A stretch of DNA of 64,000 nt. Origin: Lethocerus indicus (lineage: Eukaryota; Arthropoda; Insecta; Hemiptera; Belostomatidae). The position numbers and the translations under genes are program-made. Positions within the stretch are counted from its first letter, which is position 1, and every line of letters begins with the position of its first letter. Location of the stretch: the NCBI GenBank assembly GCA_019843655.1, contig JACDQD010000103.1:12337501-12401500 (forward strand), read 5' to 3'. The notes beneath the pieces are model-generated. The model had not been told where the DNA came from. It did not search any database and saw only the letters and a list, made by a program, of their open reading frames with translations. Positions 61,241-64,000 of the stretch are shown here, piece after piece.

Positions 61241-64000
61241 TTTTTATTATTTGTTGAGTTCAGTATAAACGATATGAGGAATAGAACTTGATATGTTTTT
61301 TCAGGTATACCGTCCGTATAACTGAATACAGACGCACCTGCCCCGTGTGGCCTGTCATCGTCATCGTCCTCGTTAGACGACCAATAAACAATTGGTTCGT
61401 TTGCAGTAAACGACTTCCCCCCGATCCCAGTGTTACACACGATTACGTAAAGCTGTCCTTTGTTTTCCTGTCGCTTTCATTCTCTATTTAAATATTGAAC
61501 AAGTGAAAACACAAGTGAACTCTTCGCCAGATGACGTTTCTCTGGGTCAATACACTGGGGCTTCAAGTGTATTAACTCTCAAAAGAGTTGACGATATCGT
61601 GAAAAATACAGAATGTAAATTATATATGTTTCATTTTGTAAAAACAGTATACATTCTATAGCATATTAGCAACATTCTGCCCTGTACCCAACACTAGCAT
61701 GTATGGGGTCGAATACCATCCATTCGTATGAATTTCGAAATTCTTTATGCGTCTACAAATTTCAAATCGAATAACAGAGACGAGCTCTGGGTCCTCAGAA
61801 TAGACCCAGTAATCACAGTAATCTGGGAGAAAGACAACAACCGGGCACCGCTTTGTTATTATTGCTATGAAAGTTTAAGTTCAATTCACTCAACCCCCAA
61901 TTACCTTAATTCCAAAGCCGCTCCAAATAACAGCTTTTCCCTTTTCGCAGTACACTATTACACGGCAGTCCAATATTGGATTTTCGCCAGCGCACTGTTA
62001 ATTGAGAGGGGCAATAACGAAAATAAAATTCGATCGGAGTTTGCCAAGTCCAATTAGGAGATTAGCGATAGGTTTTCCTCTGGTATTTTCATGCTGGGAA
62101 TTTATTGGTTCGCTCGATTCAAAAGCGGACACGGTCATAAAATCTACGAGGGATTCAGAAACGAGAACGGGATACGATTTGTAATATTGGCCAATATAAC
62201 ACTCCAGTTGGGACTAGATCGAACCTGAATTCGATTCAAAGGTTAAACGAGTATAGGGCGGCATGTTTCAGGTTAAAATCGTCGGCCGATTCACATTAAC
62301 TCAGCTTACCTAACCAGGACATGCTGAGTGGTTAAATTTATATCCACGTTGAATATATTTTGTCGAATCAAACACTATGGGTGTCTAATATAACCTTTAT
62401 TAACCTTGTCCATCCAGAAAAATTCGTAGTCTTCGGCATTCGGAACAGAAATGTTTTCAGTTCAATCGAGAGTTTGAAACTGTTTTGAATCAAAATTGAA
62501 ATCGTTACTATTCAATTGGAAACGATTTAACGACTCCAAAGATAGTCAAATAATGAATATCCCGAAGGCTGTAATTGGGAGTACGAATTGAGTGATCCAG
62601 AGGTTAATAATATCTCTATCTCTCTCCTTTTGACATACAAAGAGAAAGTAAATGCTAAAATCACGTTCCAAATAAGTAACTTAAAACGATTATTCTTCGA
62701 ATGTCAGGGTTCAGAAGATACTTTTTAAAGTCGAGTTTATCTTGATTTTTCTTTTCGACTACTTTCTTTTCGAGAACTTCGAAGCGTTACATTACGACGC
62801 TCTGGAATAGGACCTCGGCGGGCGGCCCGGCGTAGCGCGATCGCTGTTGATTTCTATCTGCCCCCTCAGAAGAAAGAGAGACTCAGAGACGCTAGGTTAA
62901 AATTACACTCTTATTGGGCATGACACATTGTTCTTATCCCGAAGATGATCGTGGATACAGAGCGTTCCTATATGGACGATGGGCTATCTATCGGCTGTAT
63001 TCATTTCGTGTCGTACTTTCTCCGAATGCCGGCCGGCTGAAATGGAAAGTTGTTCCGATGCCGTCTTCTGTGGTGTTCAGAACAGATATTATCAGCGTAA
63101 CAATAACAATTGGAATAACAAGAATTTGAATTCATAGTGAAATAGTACTTTCCAGTAAGGGTTTCGCGGGTAGTAATATGGATCACCAGAGAAATTTGAA
63201 AGTTTGTAAGTACTACAGGAGCATTCGGTATATAAGATACATTGGTACTAGATCCGTTTCAAGGTATCGCTTTTTTCAGTATCATTGGGTTACTTCCACC
63301 ACCGATATATGAAATATGAATGCCAATCTCGAATTAGAATACAGATAGGAACGTGATATTATCACAAGTTATGGGAATCTGAGATGTACTTATATCGAAG
63401 TTTCCAACAGCCTTTCGTTATAGTAGTACCGATGAAATTATTTCATATGATAGTCTCACGAAAAGTTTAATATAATTTCAGATTATCTTTTAAGGTGTTT
63501 GTTAGTTAAAACCGCGCTGGTACAGATGTACAAGTGTTACTTGCATTCGATACCGAACGGATGTTGGCTCAGCGGACACTTGTGCGTACGAATTAAACCT
63601 GTAGACATATGATAATTAGTGAACTTTAATATTAAAATTCCGGGTTGTTCGTATACATATATATACGTATATACGAGTTGGGCTATCGCCTGCGTCGATC
63701 TGTTTATTCAACCGTGGGTTCGATAACCGGGCGGTGGCGAGGACTTTTGTATCCGGCAAACACGGCCCCCTATTTGCATATAGCCTAAAGGGAGTATACA
63801 CCTCGAGGACCCCCATCGCGGTCCACATACGTTGCAAGCGTGATATACAGTATAAATATTCATTGGTGGGCTTACACTATACGATGGCTCGTTCAATATG
63901 TAATGGTACAAATGGCGGTTTTTTTTTAATGTGGTTTATTCAAATGGAATTATACACTTGTCCAATCGCTTTGATAGTTCTTCTTCTATGCCCACTAGCA
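59431..64000. other. Non-coding stretch
   Basis: No gene is seen. Open frames reach 124 codons (60272-60646, minus), but several frames of the same patch are open and none shows a domain. A plus frame at 61728-62057 (109 codons) is not backed by splice sites. A CpG-rich block is at about 62800-62850. Confidence 0.45.
61209..61241 (+). repeat. A10 followed by (AT)12 microsatellite
   Basis: A run of A passes into alternating AT, followed by a T-run. Confidence 0.95.

Noticed and set aside
1..64000. CRISPR arrays, operons, rRNA, tRNA genes, and prokaryotic or phage modules
   Set aside because: No regularly spaced identical repeats with unique spacers, no gene clusters and no cloverleaf tRNA were found. 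The sequence has the character of an animal gene desert.

Overview
This 64 kb window looks like non-coding DNA from an animal, probably an invertebrate and perhaps an arthropod. It has a mostly AT-rich background. CpG-containing words are common in the GC-richer patches, which argues against a heavily methylated vertebrate genome. Long open frames are few, and no Shine-Dalgarno/operon structure is visible. No known protein-coding gene could be recognised with confidence. The best reading is a gene desert or a very large intron. The taxon is an inference.

The clearest structure is a dispersed repeat family with about a dozen copies in both orientations. Its centre carries the sequence logic of a hammerhead self-cleaving ribozyme (HHR): CTGANGA, a short GC stem, GAAA, a self-complementary ACCGGT stem III, a GTC cleavage triplet, and a stem I made by GCTA with TAGC. 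Two copies (46275-46311 and 59368-59404) keep every conserved core base. Other copies are decayed (near 1.6, 10.1, 22.2, 24.0, 33.6, 34.9, 38.9, 40.3, 44.8, 50.3 and 54.4 kb). In the long copies the core sits inside a 70-330 bp unit ending in a shared tail, GAAATCTACGGTA. Two copies also carry a shared left module that includes the tail in inverted form. Hammerheads of this open-stem-I type are known from Penelope-like retroelements and retrozymes, but no reverse transcriptase is present next to these copies.

Other supported structure by position: a 14-bp-arm inverted repeat (75-108); a 22-bp perfect palindrome (2555-2576); a 210-bp minisatellite of ten 21-bp units (12181-12390); a one-exon candidate on the minus strand with good splice signals (26047-26254); three CACGTG boxes in a 7-bp tandem array (51215-51238); a possible exon at 53820-54155; a possible decayed LINE fragment (55037-55279); and several microsatellites and G-runs. 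The rest is AT-rich unique sequence with isolated CpG-rich blocks in which I see no gene.
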